Shown: in pieces, positions 25,277-33,802 of the stretch | Layout: each line of letters starts with the position of its first letter | Position numbering within the stretch: the first letter of the stretch is position 1 | Notes under the pieces: generated by a model | Told to the model about the DNA's origin: nothing | The model's database searches: none | What the model saw: the letters and a program-made list of their open reading frames with translations, nothing else | Position numbers and translations under genes: made by a program | Assembly: GCF_020537505.1 (NCBI RefSeq) | Contig: NZ_JAJBMO010000005.1 | Coordinates: forward strand, 62,001-126,000 | Direction of reading: 5' to 3' | DNA: 64,000 nucleotides | DNA from: Blautia glucerasea | GTDB lineage: Bacteria; Bacillota; Clostridia; Lachnospirales; Lachnospiraceae

Positions 25277-26251
25277 TATTGAAATTTCTCCAAAAGACAG
25301 CTTGCTCTGTTTCCCATCAGACTCCTGAACCAGCAGTTTCCCATCTGGACAAATGGATAATGCCCTGGCACTTCGGCTGCTTTTATTATCTATAATTGTA
25401 ATATCATTTCCTGGAACAATATTATGCTCCACATATTCTTCTGACAGCTTCAGTTCTCTGGTCTCCTCAAGCAGATGATTCACGATCTGGGCTGCAAGGC
25501 GATTCCGGTCTGCCTTCTTCGCGGACTGCTGGTCTTCGTAGATTCCACCAGCCACCTCCTGTAATTCTTCCGGAAACAATTCACGTTCCACATACAGGTT
25601 CAGCCCGATTCCCACAATAGCAAACTCAATATTTCCACTCTCAAAATCTGTTACAGCTTCTGTTAGGATTCCGCAAACCTTGCGGTTCTCTTTGTAGAGA
25701 TCATTTACCCACTTAATTCCAAGTTCTATGCCGCACACTTCTTTTACGGCCTTATATACCGCAGTGGCTGCCGCAGTTGTGATCAAAAGACTTCCCTCCA
25801 GTGTCCCCTGTGGCTCCAGGATCACACTTAGATAAATACCGCTGCCCTTCGGTGAATAAAACTCCCGACCTCTGCGCCCTCTGCCAGCAGTCTGCTCCAT
25901 GGCAACCACAAAAGAGCCATGTCCTGCCTGACCGCTGACAGCCATCTGTCTGGCCTCCAGATTGGTAGAGCTGATCTCATCAAAGATTCTCACTTCTCCC
26001 TGTGGATGCTCCAGAAAAAGCCGGATTCCCTCTGCTGAAATCAGGTTGCTCTCCCTTGTAAGCATATACCCTTTATTTGGTCCAGCCTCTATGGGATACC
26101 CCTCCTGTCTGAGACTGTTCACTGCCTTCCACACGGCAGCCCGTGTACAGGAAAGCTCTCTGCCAATATCCTCGCCAGATAAAGTTTCCCCTTTATGCTG
26201 TTCCAACAACTCCAAAAGTCTGGATTTCACTGTCATGCTCTCATCCTTCAT
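25253..26251 (-). CDS. birA: BirA: biotin-protein ligase and biotin repressor
   Basis: A 332-residue bifunctional protein. The N-terminal HTH (about 8-65) contains LSGEDIGRELSCTRAAVWKA. The ligase domain has ISSTNLEAR (about 94-102), the biotinoyl-AMP loop GRGRRGREFYSPKG (about 124-137) and KWVNDLY (near 180). A small C-terminal SH3-like domain follows. It attaches biotin to AccB and, with biotinyl-AMP, represses biotin genes. GGAG lies four bases before ATG. Its start overlaps the end of the WYL gene by 11 bases. AccB, its likely substrate, is encoded about 18 kb away. Confidence 0.95.
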   Translation of the reverse strand: MKDESMTVKSRLLELLEQHKGETLSGEDIGRELSCTRAAVWKAVNSLRQEGYPIEAGPNKGYMLTRESNLISAEGIRLFLEHPQGEVRIFDEISSTNLEARQMAVSGQAGHGSFVVAMEQTAGRGRRGREFYSPKGSGIYLSVILEPQGTLEGSLLITTAAATAVYKAVKEVCGIELGIKWVNDLYKENRKVCGILTEAVTDFESGNIEFAIVGIGLNLYVERELFPEELQEVAGGIYEDQQSAKKADRNRLAAQIVNHLLEETRELKLSEEYVEHNIVPGNDITIIDNKSSRSARALSICPDGKLLVQESDGKQSKLSFGEISIKIPPMKK

Positions 26252-27230
26252 AATTCTCCAGGGCTTTCTTTAAAAAGTCCCGGTATTCTTTCCGTACATT
26301 CTCCGGTGAAAGCACTTTCACATCATTTCCAAGAGCTGCAAGCCAACCATAAAACTGGGAACTCACACTCACCTGTACTCTGGTCACCGAGTGCTCATTA
26401 TCTTTCGCCATGATCATGATGTCCTGTCCAAAGCGGTCTATCATTACTCCCACAAGATGGTTCTCAAATTCCAGACTGATATTCTCTTCCCTGCCGCCAA
26501 ACATTCCAAAGGTGCCGGAAGCGAACTTTGCACTGTCAAACTTCTCAAAGAGTATAGCACCGTTCCTGAATTCCTTCTCAATAACGATCTTCAACATTTT
26601 ATCTACACGATAATGCTTCACAATACCGCTCTTTTCATCAACTCCTACCAGATAATAATTCCCATCCTGCCATACCATCTGCCAGGGACTGATCTGGTAT
26701 CGTTCTCCGTTCTTCTTCAAATGCCGTTCCTTGGATACGGTCCATTCTGTATACTGGAAGCTGATCTGCCGGTTCTCTGAAATCGCTCTATGGATCTCAT
26801 CCACATTGTAGTAGATGCTCTCATTAGTATTCTTCACCTGATTCTGTACGATCACCTGCCGCTGCAGATCCTTGGCCTGATAAATACTGGTAAGATGTTC
26901 CAGCTTCTGAATCAGCTGACGTGATTTCCCGCTGGTCAGAAATCTGGAAAACTGAACAGCATCCACAAGCAATTTCAGTTCTGCGGTCTCAAACTCACGG
27001 CTCGCCAGATAAAAGCCAGCCGGTCTCTCCCTACGGTTCACAATGTCCATTCCAAATACGCGCAAAGTCTCTATATCGTCATATATGGTCTTTCGCTCTG
27101 CGTGGATTCCAAGACTCTCCAGATAGGAAATCAGATCTTTCACACTCATGGGATGTGCCTCATCTGTTTTCTCAGAAAAGACGCGCATAAGATATAAAAT
27201 TTTCAGTTTCTGCTGGAAAGATTTCGGCAT
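26241..27230 (-). CDS. WYL-domain transcriptional regulator
   Basis: A 329-residue regulator. An N-terminal winged HTH (HTH_11, about 10-65: SVKDLISYLESLGIHAERKT) is followed by a WYL ligand-binding domain (about 145-225: ISPWQMVWQDGNYYLVGVD, then YRVDKM) and a WCX C-terminal domain. WYL proteins bind nucleic-acid or nucleotide ligands in several systems. It is co-transcribed with birA and a small membrane protein. There is no defence gene nearby, so a housekeeping role is more likely. Confidence 0.88.
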   Translation of the reverse strand: MPKSFQQKLKILYLMRVFSEKTDEAHPMSVKDLISYLESLGIHAERKTIYDDIETLRVFGMDIVNRRERPAGFYLASREFETAELKLLVDAVQFSRFLTSGKSRQLIQKLEHLTSIYQAKDLQRQVIVQNQVKNTNESIYYNVDEIHRAISENRQISFQYTEWTVSKERHLKKNGERYQISPWQMVWQDGNYYLVGVDEKSGIVKHYRVDKMLKIVIEKEFRNGAILFEKFDSAKFASGTFGMFGGREENISLEFENHLVGVMIDRFGQDIMIMAKDNEHSVTRVQVSVSSQFYGWLAALGNDVKVLSPENVRKEYRDFLKKALENYEG

Positions 27231-27240
27231 GTCCTTACTC

Positions 27241-27498
27241 CTATTTATCTGTCAATACTGCTACGACTCCAGAATATAATACCACAAAAGCAAATATCAA
27301 GGCAACAATATCCCCACCATGAAAATCATAATTAAAGATCATAGCTCCCCCGATCATGATCTCCAACGTAATAAAAAACCCCAGTATCATGGCTGTACTT
27401 CCAGAAAACTTTCTGCCCTGGCTCTCCTGAGCTTCTTCTATGTATCCTTCTGCGAGAGCTGCCTTTCTGTTATTCAAATTTCTGCCTGAATTCCACAT
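27241..27498 (-). CDS. Small membrane protein
   Basis: An 85-residue protein starting at ATG 27498 (AGGAGG upstream). A polar N-terminus of about 35 residues is followed by two transmembrane segments (MILGFFITLEIMIGGAMIF and IVALIFAFVVLYSGVVAVL). No family is recognised. It is the first gene before the WYL regulator, ten bases apart. Confidence 0.7.
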   Translation of the reverse strand: MWNSGRNLNNRKAALAEGYIEEAQESQGRKFSGSTAMILGFFITLEIMIGGAMIFNYDFHGGDIVALIFAFVVLYSGVVAVLTDK

Positions 27499-27656
27499 AA
27501 TCTCTCCTCCTTTTTCCAAACGTCACCATCATCCGTCTCTCAAATATCGAACATATTTTCCGAACATGTTTTCTTGTATGAGATTAGTCTACCACATTAT
27601 TAGTCCTATAAAACGGCACAAATTTACTTTTTTCGAATATTTGTTCGTTTTTACTC

Positions 27657-27705
27657 ATAAAAATACCGCCTGCAAACACCTTTTTAAGCATTTTCAGACG
27701 GTATT
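27657..27705 (-). terminator. Terminator of the lrgAB unit
   Basis: AATACCGCCTG and CAGACGGTATT (27663-27673 and 27695-27705) pair with one mismatch. On the minus strand the stem is followed by five T. It lies about 35 bases after the lrgB stop. Confidence 0.8.
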
Positions 27706-27740
27706 CATTACAATATATTGGATTTCAGGCAAACCCTGTT

Positions 27741-28433
27741 TTACATAAATCCTGCAAACGCAGATGCTGCGATAACTGTCAAAAGACCGGCAACTGCTAT
27801 TGCAAGGCTGCTCATTGCTCCCTCTACAGGTCCCAGTTCCATTGCTTTGGATGTACCGATGGCGTGGGCAGAAGTTCCAAGAGCCAGGCCTTTGGCAATA
27901 GGCTCCTCTATCTTCGCCAATTTAAGTACAGCTTCCGCGATCACATTTCCAAGCACACCGGTAATGATGATAACCGCAACTGTGATCGTCACAAGCCCAC
28001 CAAGCTCCTCTGATACGCCCATTCCAATGGCTGTTGTAATGGATTTCGGAAGGAGAGTAACATACTCGGCATGGGAAAGTCCGAACAGTTTTGCAAAAAT
28101 AAGAACACTTACCATACTTGCCAGCACGCCGGAAACAATCCCGATAATAATCGCTTTCAGGTTATTGCGAAGCAAGGTAAGCTGTCTGTAAAGAGGCACT
28201 GCAAGACATACTGTAGCGGGGGTAAGCAGATAGCTGATATACTGACCACCAGCATTATAAGTCTTATAATCCACCTGCATCAGCTGAAGGATTCCCATTA
28301 CGCAAAGAATTGCGATCAAAAGAGGATTAAACAGCGCCATCTTAAATTTTTTCTTCAGCAAAAGACCGACCTCATATCCGACCAGACTTAATGCCGCCCC
28401 GAAAAACAGGGAATTCTCAATAAAAGACATCAT
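27741..28433 (-). CDS. lrgB: LrgB-family membrane protein
   Basis: A 230-residue protein with six or seven membrane segments and LrgB hallmarks: LTPATVCLAVPLYRQ near 73-87, LLPKSITTAIGMGVSEELGG near 127-146, and GTSAHAIGTSKAMELGPVEG near 186-205. LrgAB/CidAB pairs affect murein hydrolase activity and programmed lysis and, in some species, pyruvate or glycolate transport. It overlaps lrgA by four bases. Confidence 0.92.
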   Translation of the reverse strand: MMSFIENSLFFGAALSLVGYEVGLLLKKKFKMALFNPLLIAILCVMGILQLMQVDYKTYNAGGQYISYLLTPATVCLAVPLYRQLTLLRNNLKAIIIGIVSGVLASMVSVLIFAKLFGLSHAEYVTLLPKSITTAIGMGVSEELGGLVTITVAVIIITGVLGNVIAEAVLKLAKIEEPIAKGLALGTSAHAIGTSKAMELGPVEGAMSSLAIAVAGLLTVIAASAFAGFM

Positions 28434-28792
28434 TTCTTATCTCTCCTCCTGTCTTTTCTGATCACAAACTGCGTACTGCGGCCAGTTACTACCATTACAA
28501 TAACCGTAGTCAGAATTGTGATGATCACAACAGGAATCCAGATTGGCTGCAGGTCGCCCCATGCTTCCAATAAGCCCACACCTGCCGGGACAAACATAAC
28601 CGGCATGATCTCAACCAGAAAATCCGCTGCATCCTCCACCTGTTCAAGCTTCAGGATTCCACTGATAAGTGCTCCCAGCATCAATACAAGTCCGTAAACA
28701 CTGGCTGGTACCGGAAGGGGCAGCAGGATATGCAGTCCTTCGCCTAATGCTGAAACCAGCAAAATAATACAAAATTGCCTTAGATACTTCAA
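28430..28792 (-). CDS. lrgA: LrgA/CidA-family holin-like protein, TTG start
   Basis: A 120-residue protein with four membrane segments. VPASVYGLVLMLGALISG and VEIMPVMFVPAGVGLLE are the conserved LrgA blocks. The start is best placed at TTG 28792: GGAGG lies about ten bases upstream, and the TTG shares bases with the TGA stop of the preceding gene, giving translational coupling. A longer frame begins at 28822 but inside the upstream gene. Confidence 0.88.
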   Translation of the reverse strand: MKYLRQFCIILLVSALGEGLHILLPLPVPASVYGLVLMLGALISGILKLEQVEDAADFLVEIMPVMFVPAGVGLLEAWGDLQPIWIPVVIITILTTVIVMVVTGRSTQFVIRKDRRRDKK

Positions 28793-29265
28793 TTTCCGTC
28801 TTCCTCCTCGCTGTCTCCACAAAGAAGTTCATTTGCAATTTCCAGATATGGCTGGAGCTCGTCCAAAGCAGCTCGTCCATTTCGTTTCATCTTTGTAACC
28901 CCTGGATACTGTGCAGGGATGGATTTTGTCATATTTCCATCGCCATAGATCTTGACCATATCACCATTTTCCAAAGTGTCCCCGGCAATCAATTTATCAT
29001 TTCTGTTATAAATTCCTTCCTTGGGAACCGCTGCCTTGAAAACTGTTTTTTTGTCCATATCTACGAATACCATTTCCTTCAGTACATCTCCGGCTTCCAC
29101 ATAGATCGCCCTGATCGCCTCTTTTTCCAGACGGGCTTCCTCCTGCTTGTCTTTCTCAGCCTGTCTGGCAACCAGATTCCAGAAAGAGCCACCTACCAAG
29201 CCAAAGATCACCAGAAGAATGACAGTCCCTACAATGAATTTCACATCAATTTCTTTTTTCTCCAC
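28789..29265 (-). CDS. Membrane-anchored hypothetical protein upstream of lrgAB
   Basis: A 158-residue protein with one N-terminal transmembrane helix (VGTVILLVIFGLVGGSFWNL, about 11-30), a charged linker, and a small extracytoplasmic domain that I do not recognise. VFVDMDKKTVFKAAVPKEGI and GDTLENGDMVKIYGDGNMTK suggest a beta-rich fold. It is first in the lrgAB transcript and has its own sigma-A promoter. Confidence 0.78.
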   Translation of the reverse strand: MEKKEIDVKFIVGTVILLVIFGLVGGSFWNLVARQAEKDKQEEARLEKEAIRAIYVEAGDVLKEMVFVDMDKKTVFKAAVPKEGIYNRNDKLIAGDTLENGDMVKIYGDGNMTKSIPAQYPGVTKMKRNGRAALDELQPYLEIANELLCGDSEEEDGN

Positions 29266-29306
29266 TGCAAATCCTCATTTCTTTCATGGCACTTTTCTTC
29301 TGCCCC

Positions 29307-29334
29307 ATTATACCTTATCTCGTTAAAATTGCAA
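29307..29334 (-). promoter_or_regulatory. Sigma-A promoter of the lrgAB operon
   Basis: On the minus strand TTGCAA (29329-29334) and TATAAT (29307-29312) are separated by 16 bases, about 40 bases upstream of the first gene. Confidence 0.65.
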
Positions 29335-29433
29335 TGTTATCTTTCGACAATTCTGCAACCTGTTTTCCCTGTTTTTTCTACAATATTATTTGAAAGTCTT
29401 ATTCGGTATATCTCTTTTTCCACATGACAGGAT

Positions 29434-29895
29434 TTAAAACGTAATCTTTTCCACTGTCCAGACTCCGTTCTCCACCGTCATGACAGCCATAGTCACACCG
29501 CCTCCGAACCGGCTTCTGCCGCAGCTTCCAGGGTTTAACCACAGCCTTCCGTCAATCTCTTTTGAAAAATACTGGTGGCTGTGTCCAAAGATCACCACCT
29601 GCGTGTCTCCCAGTTCCCAGGCTACATCTTTTTTATCATGGACTATAAAAAATTTCACATTTCCTACGGTAAAATTCAGGCTTCTTCTCAAATTCTGCGC
29701 CCAGTATCCATCATTATTTCCCCGCACAACATATAATGCCCCCAGCGGTCTGAGGGCATCCAGAAGTTCCGGCCGGTCTACATCTCCTGCATGAAAAATA
29801 TAATCACAGTTCTTCAGTATTTCCACCACTTCCGGCCGCAGAAGTCCATGGGTATCTGAAATAATTCCAATTTTTATCCTTTTTGTTTCGGTCAT
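29434..29895 (-). CDS. YfcE/MJ0936-type metallophosphoesterase
   Basis: A 153-residue phosphodiesterase; ATG 29895 has AGGAG five bases upstream. Motifs: IGIISDTHG (D and H, metal site 1), HAGDVDRPE, VRGNNDGYW, and VIFGHSHQYF followed by NPGSCGRSR. It lies seven bases after the endonuclease Q gene, so the two are probably translated from one message. Substrates of this family are small phosphodiesters. Confidence 0.9.
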   Translation of the reverse strand: MTETKRIKIGIISDTHGLLRPEVVEILKNCDYIFHAGDVDRPELLDALRPLGALYVVRGNNDGYWAQNLRRSLNFTVGNVKFFIVHDKKDVAWELGDTQVVIFGHSHQYFSKEIDGRLWLNPGSCGRSRFGGGVTMAVMTVENGVWTVEKITF

Positions 29896-29902
29896 TTTTC
29901 TC

Positions 29903-31138
29903 CTACTTCTGGGTAAACAGACAGATTTTTCCATATTCACCATCAAATCCCGGCTTACAGATCACTTCTTTTCTTCGCAGTTTTCCAATGCCTTCTGCAA
30001 TTTTTTCACTGCTCTCCTTCTCTATATCTTCAATGGGAATTTCCCTTAAAATCTGAAATTCATTTCCCAGCTTCTGAAGCATTTTTTCGTATTCACAGGC
30101 CACTGTTTTGGTTGTCACAGCTTTGCCAACACAGGCAGAAATCACTTCTGGAAGAGGCACAATACTTTCAAAAGGTCTGGCATTTTTCTTTACAAAACCG
30201 GTCTCCCGGTCCGCCAGATCCAGGATTCTGTGATCTACTCCCATAGTCAGTTTTTTCCCACATACAGGACATTTTCCATGATATTTTTCTGCCTCCTCCG
30301 GGCTCAGGCAAATGTGGCATTTTCGGTGGCCATCATAATGATATTTCCCCTCTTCCGGGAAAAATTCCAAAGTTCCCATAAGTCCTTTTCCATATTGAAT
30401 GGCGTTATAAAGGCCTTCATAAGACAATTCAATGTCCAGAAGATTGGCTTCCCTGCCCAGCCTGGATGGGGAATGGGCATCGGAATTAGATATCAGCTGA
30501 AGCCCATCAAGTGCAGATAATCTCCAGTTCATAGGAGGATCGGAAGAAAGACCGGTCTCCACAGCATGAACATATTGGGTGAGATCTTCGAAGCATTCTT
30601 CCATAGTATCAAAGCCGGAAGCTGCACCGAAAAGGCCAAAATGGGGCGTCCAGATATGAGCCGGGACCAGCATTCCGCCTTTACAGTTTTCCAGTAAAAT
30701 TTCCAGAAGGTCGTGACAGTCAAGCCCCAGGATTGGTCTTCCATCCGAGTAGATATTTCCAATCTGTTCCAGCTTCCCAGCCATCTGATCTGCCGCCTCA
30801 AGTCCTGGTAAAAGAAGCACGTTATGCACCTTCCTGCACTTTCCGTTCTTCTTATAAATAGAACTGATTTCTCCCGTAATGACAAATCTAGGAGCCTGTC
30901 CTGGAAGCAGTTTTGCCTCTTCCAGAACGTATTCTTCCTTTAAACGATATAATCCTGTTTCTGCCGGGACCAGCTTTTCTTTTAATTCTTCCCGCCATGC
31001 AGGGTGGGTAAAATCTCCGGTTCCAACAAGAGAAATTCCCTTCTTTCTAGCCCACAGATCCAGATATTCCGGGGTTCCAAGTTTACTTGTTGCCATGGAA
31101 TATCTGGAATGAATATGAAGATCTGCGATTATTTCCAC
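29903..31138 (-). CDS. Endonuclease Q-family PHP-domain nuclease
   Basis: A 411-residue protein of the TIGR00375/EndoQ type. The PHP metal motif LHIHSRYSMATS is at 7-18, with TGDFTHP near 40, LDCHDLLEIL near 139, and ISNSDAHSP near 215. A four-Cys zinc module, CHIC...CPVC, lies near 273-296. EndoQ cleaves 5' of deaminated bases (hypoxanthine, uracil) and abasic sites. The start is GTG 31138 with GGAG nine bases upstream. Coupling with a phosphoesterase suggests a repair unit. Confidence 0.88.
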   Translation of the reverse strand: MEIIADLHIHSRYSMATSKLGTPEYLDLWARKKGISLVGTGDFTHPAWREELKEKLVPAETGLYRLKEEYVLEEAKLLPGQAPRFVITGEISSIYKKNGKCRKVHNVLLLPGLEAADQMAGKLEQIGNIYSDGRPILGLDCHDLLEILLENCKGGMLVPAHIWTPHFGLFGAASGFDTMEECFEDLTQYVHAVETGLSSDPPMNWRLSALDGLQLISNSDAHSPSRLGREANLLDIELSYEGLYNAIQYGKGLMGTLEFFPEEGKYHYDGHRKCHICLSPEEAEKYHGKCPVCGKKLTMGVDHRILDLADRETGFVKKNARPFESIVPLPEVISACVGKAVTTKTVACEYEKMLQKLGNEFQILREIPIEDIEKESSEKIAEGIGKLRRKEVICKPGFDGEYGKICLFTQK

Positions 31139-31231
31139 TTTTCTTTACTCCATTTCAGGCATTTATTTCCTCTGATCTTCTTTGCGCTCTGCAAACCGCA
31201 AGGCTTTCAATTCTGCCTGACATTTTATCTT

Positions 31232-32233
31232 TTATTTTTTCTTTTTATACCAGCTTGTAATCCACTTTCCTGCAGCAGTCAGATTTCCAGATGTCCATTT
31301 ACTGGTCTTGCTGCAGTTAGATTTAATAAGTGCAGAGCTTTCAGCCTTATTGGACAAGCTCCATGCCATATAACTGATCTTGTTTTTGTCCAGGAAGGTA
31401 AGCCATTTTTTAGCTTCATTTTTATCCAGCCCACCATTTCCGGAAGCATCGCAAATACTGAATTCCGAAACAAATAATGGAAGCCCTTTGTTAAGTGCCG
31501 TCTGCGCTTTGTCTCTCAGCCATTGCTTATGAGTCGCTGCATAAAAATGCAGGGTATACATTACATTTTTCCTGTATTTCTTTGCAATCGGGGACAGTGC
31601 AGCCTGGTCTACATCCTGTGACCAGTTTGGTGTTCCAACCAGGATCACTGCTTTTTTATCATAGGTACGGATACCTTTTATAATCTTTTCTGCGTATTTT
31701 TTTATGGTATTCCAGGAAGTTCCACCATTCGGTTCATTGCAGATTTCATAGATCACATTGGTGTTATTTTTATATTTTTTTGCCATTTTTTTGAAGAATT
31801 TTAAGGCTTCTTTCTGATGCTGCTTTGGATTTCCATCACTTAAAATATGCCAGTCAATGATTACATAGAGACCAGCATTTGTGGCATATTTTACGCCATT
31901 GTCGATGTACTTTTCCAGCTTGCGCTGATTGGCTGCATCACCAGTGCAATACCCATTATATTCCGCAGTATACATGGCAAGGCGGACTGCATTTACTTTC
32001 CAGTTCTTCTTAATATAAGTAAATGCACTCTGATTTACATACTCTGGATACCAGGATAAGCCATGGGTGCTCACACCGCGGAGCTGCACTGTTTTTCCAC
32101 TGCTGTTCACAAGCTTCGTACCCTTTACCTGCAGTCTTGAAAGCTTCGAAGCTGCAGATACCGGCACACAAAGTGTGCATAAAAGCAAACACATAAGAAG
32201 CAATCCAAACCATTTTTTTCTTTTTTCGATCAT
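31232..32233 (-). CDS. Secreted GH5 cellulase / endoglucanase
   Basis: A 333-residue protein. The start is ATG 32233 (GGAGG upstream, inside the end of the previous gene). A signal peptide (about 1-27, ending VPVSAAS) is followed by a GH5 TIM barrel: GVSTHGLSWYPEYVN near 53-67, AVRLAMYTAEYNG, YEICNEPNGG (acid/base Glu near 168) and PLFVSEFSICDASG (nucleophile Glu near 253). It resembles the short GH5_2 endoglucanases of gut Clostridia. The C-terminal lysine run KKKK has no sorting motif. It should act on beta-1,4-glucan outside the cell. Confidence 0.92.
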   Translation of the reverse strand: MIEKRKKWFGLLLMCLLLCTLCVPVSAASKLSRLQVKGTKLVNSSGKTVQLRGVSTHGLSWYPEYVNQSAFTYIKKNWKVNAVRLAMYTAEYNGYCTGDAANQRKLEKYIDNGVKYATNAGLYVIIDWHILSDGNPKQHQKEALKFFKKMAKKYKNNTNVIYEICNEPNGGTSWNTIKKYAEKIIKGIRTYDKKAVILVGTPNWSQDVDQAALSPIAKKYRKNVMYTLHFYAATHKQWLRDKAQTALNKGLPLFVSEFSICDASGNGGLDKNEAKKWLTFLDKNKISYMAWSLSNKAESSALIKSNCSKTSKWTSGNLTAAGKWITSWYKKKK

Positions 32234-32799
32234 TACATTCCCTCCTCCATTAAGCGCCAGCCATTGTCTTTTAACCATTTTTGCCGCTCCCGATAATCTG
32301 GAAGAATGGTCTCCACTTCCTTCCAGAATGCCTGGGAATGGTTCATTTCCCTGCGGTGACAAAGTTCATGTACCACCACATAATCCAGCACCTCAGAGGG
32401 TGCCAGAATCAACAGCCAGTTAAAGTTCAGATTTCCATTTACAGCACAGCTTCCCCACCTTGTTTTCTGCTGCCGCAGGGTGATTTTTCCATATGTGACT
32501 CCTATTTTTTCTGCAAAATAAGCGACTCGTCTTGGAATTACCACGCAGGCTTTGTTCTGTAAATGTTGTCTTTCCAGGGCGGACAGTCTTGGAACATGCT
32601 CTCTTTGTTCGTCCCTTTTCTGGATTTTCTCCATATTTTTCAAAATCCATTCCTGTTTTTCTTCCACAAATTTCCGGATTCTGGTCTCTGACAAACGAAG
32701 AGGTGCACGCACGATGATTCTGCCATCCGGCTTGATCTCCAGACTCATTGTTCTGCGGCTGCTGCGGATGATCTGATAGGAAATCTTCTGGTTCAGCAT
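32233..32799 (-). CDS. DUF45 (YgjP-like) M48-type metallopeptidase
   Basis: A 188-residue protein. ATG 32799 is preferred over a GTG at 32805, because GGAG stands eight bases upstream. KTRWGSCAVNGNLNFNW and VVVHELCHRREMNHSQAFW carry the conserved WGSC and HExxH zinc motifs of the family. Role unknown in most bacteria. The stop codon shares one base with the GH5 start (TAATG). Confidence 0.88.
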   Translation of the reverse strand: MLNQKISYQIIRSSRRTMSLEIKPDGRIIVRAPLRLSETRIRKFVEEKQEWILKNMEKIQKRDEQREHVPRLSALERQHLQNKACVVIPRRVAYFAEKIGVTYGKITLRQQKTRWGSCAVNGNLNFNWLLILAPSEVLDYVVVHELCHRREMNHSQAFWKEVETILPDYRERQKWLKDNGWRLMEEGM

Positions 32800-33572
32800 A
32801 GGCACTTCTCCATATGGGCATTCATCTGCTGGTCCAGGATTTCCATCTTTTCCCTGGTGTCTTCGTCCTTATAATCCAGTCTCTTTATGATTCTGGAAAT
32901 ATAATTCTTTTCCTTCATGATCTGCCATGTTTCCTTAAAATTCAGGTCATAATATTGTGCCACATAGGACACCCAGTAATCCACAGAGGTTACCCTGTCC
33001 TGGGACAAAACAGCCTCTCTTTTCAGGCAGGCATTCCACACCTTCGGGGATATTTTTCCCTCCCCTGCGCGTTCCTGTGGCACCCCGATCATGGCTTCTA
33101 CAGAGTCCACAAGCTTCACTCTGCAATTGTCAAGTTTGTCCGCATCACGGATTATTTTTGCATGAAAAAGAGTCCGCTTATCCGGGATTCCTTCCAGGCG
33201 GAAATCACTGTGTCTGGCGATTGCAGTGTGGATGATTCCATCATACTGCCTTTCCTCTAAGAACCTGCTGATCATAGGGTTCTCCCCTTCAAACAATAGC
33301 TGCGCGCCAAATGCTGCGTGATCCATGGTATCCGGTGAGAAGCTGTCATAAAGGCGCAGCTGCTCGAACCTTCCAATATCATGGAGCAGCGCGATCATCT
33401 CTGCCAGCTGCTGGTCCTCTTCATTTAAATGCATTCTGTGCCCGATTTCCCGGGCGCTTTTTACCACTCCGTATGTATGGATGATCTTTAATTTTATCTT
33501 CTCATCTTCTCTGTCGTATCCATCCAGATACTCTTCGAAAACGTCCCTTGCGTGTTTAAAATCAATTTTCAA
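32793..33572 (-). CDS. HD-domain phosphohydrolase
   Basis: A 259-residue protein. The HD signature is H...HD...D: KIIHTYGVVKSAREIG near 29-44, and MIALLHDIGRFEQ near 59-71. A later Asp lies in IIRDADKLDNCRV. The start is TTG 33572 with AAGGA seven bases upstream. It is the first gene of a three-gene leftward operon with the DUF45 peptidase and GH5 genes. The nucleotide substrate is unknown. Confidence 0.86.
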   Translation of the reverse strand: MKIDFKHARDVFEEYLDGYDREDEKIKLKIIHTYGVVKSAREIGHRMHLNEEDQQLAEMIALLHDIGRFEQLRLYDSFSPDTMDHAAFGAQLLFEGENPMISRFLEERQYDGIIHTAIARHSDFRLEGIPDKRTLFHAKIIRDADKLDNCRVKLVDSVEAMIGVPQERAGEGKISPKVWNACLKREAVLSQDRVTSVDYWVSYVAQYYDLNFKETWQIMKEKNYISRIIKRLDYKDEDTREKMEILDQQMNAHMEKCLC

Positions 33573-33615
33573 AATGTCTTCCTTTCTGCTGCATCTTAGA
33601 TGCGGCTACACTCTT

Positions 33616-33644
33616 ATTATAAACTACCAGCATTTCTTTTCCAA
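33616..33644 (-). promoter_or_regulatory. Sigma-A promoter of the HD/DUF45/GH5 operon
   Basis: On the minus strand TTGGAA (33639-33644) and TATAAT (33616-33621) are exactly 17 bases apart. Transcription should start near 33609. Confidence 0.75.
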
Positions 33645-33802
33645 TAGGAGCTTCGGATTTTCGGAAATTTCTACAGCTTGCGTCAGCTCTGTCCATAACG
33701 TATAATACAAGACAGAAATCACGTATATGCAGAACTGAAAAGGCTGTTTCGCACACTATAGTTTGCATCATATTATCGCTGATTGAAAAAAGGAGGATAC
33801 CC

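Noticed and set aside
33573..33802. Possible small gene in the divergent region before the AraC regulator
   Set aside because: A leftward frame of 95 residues exists but overlaps the AraC start and the HD operon promoter; the sequence is better explained as regulatory DNA.
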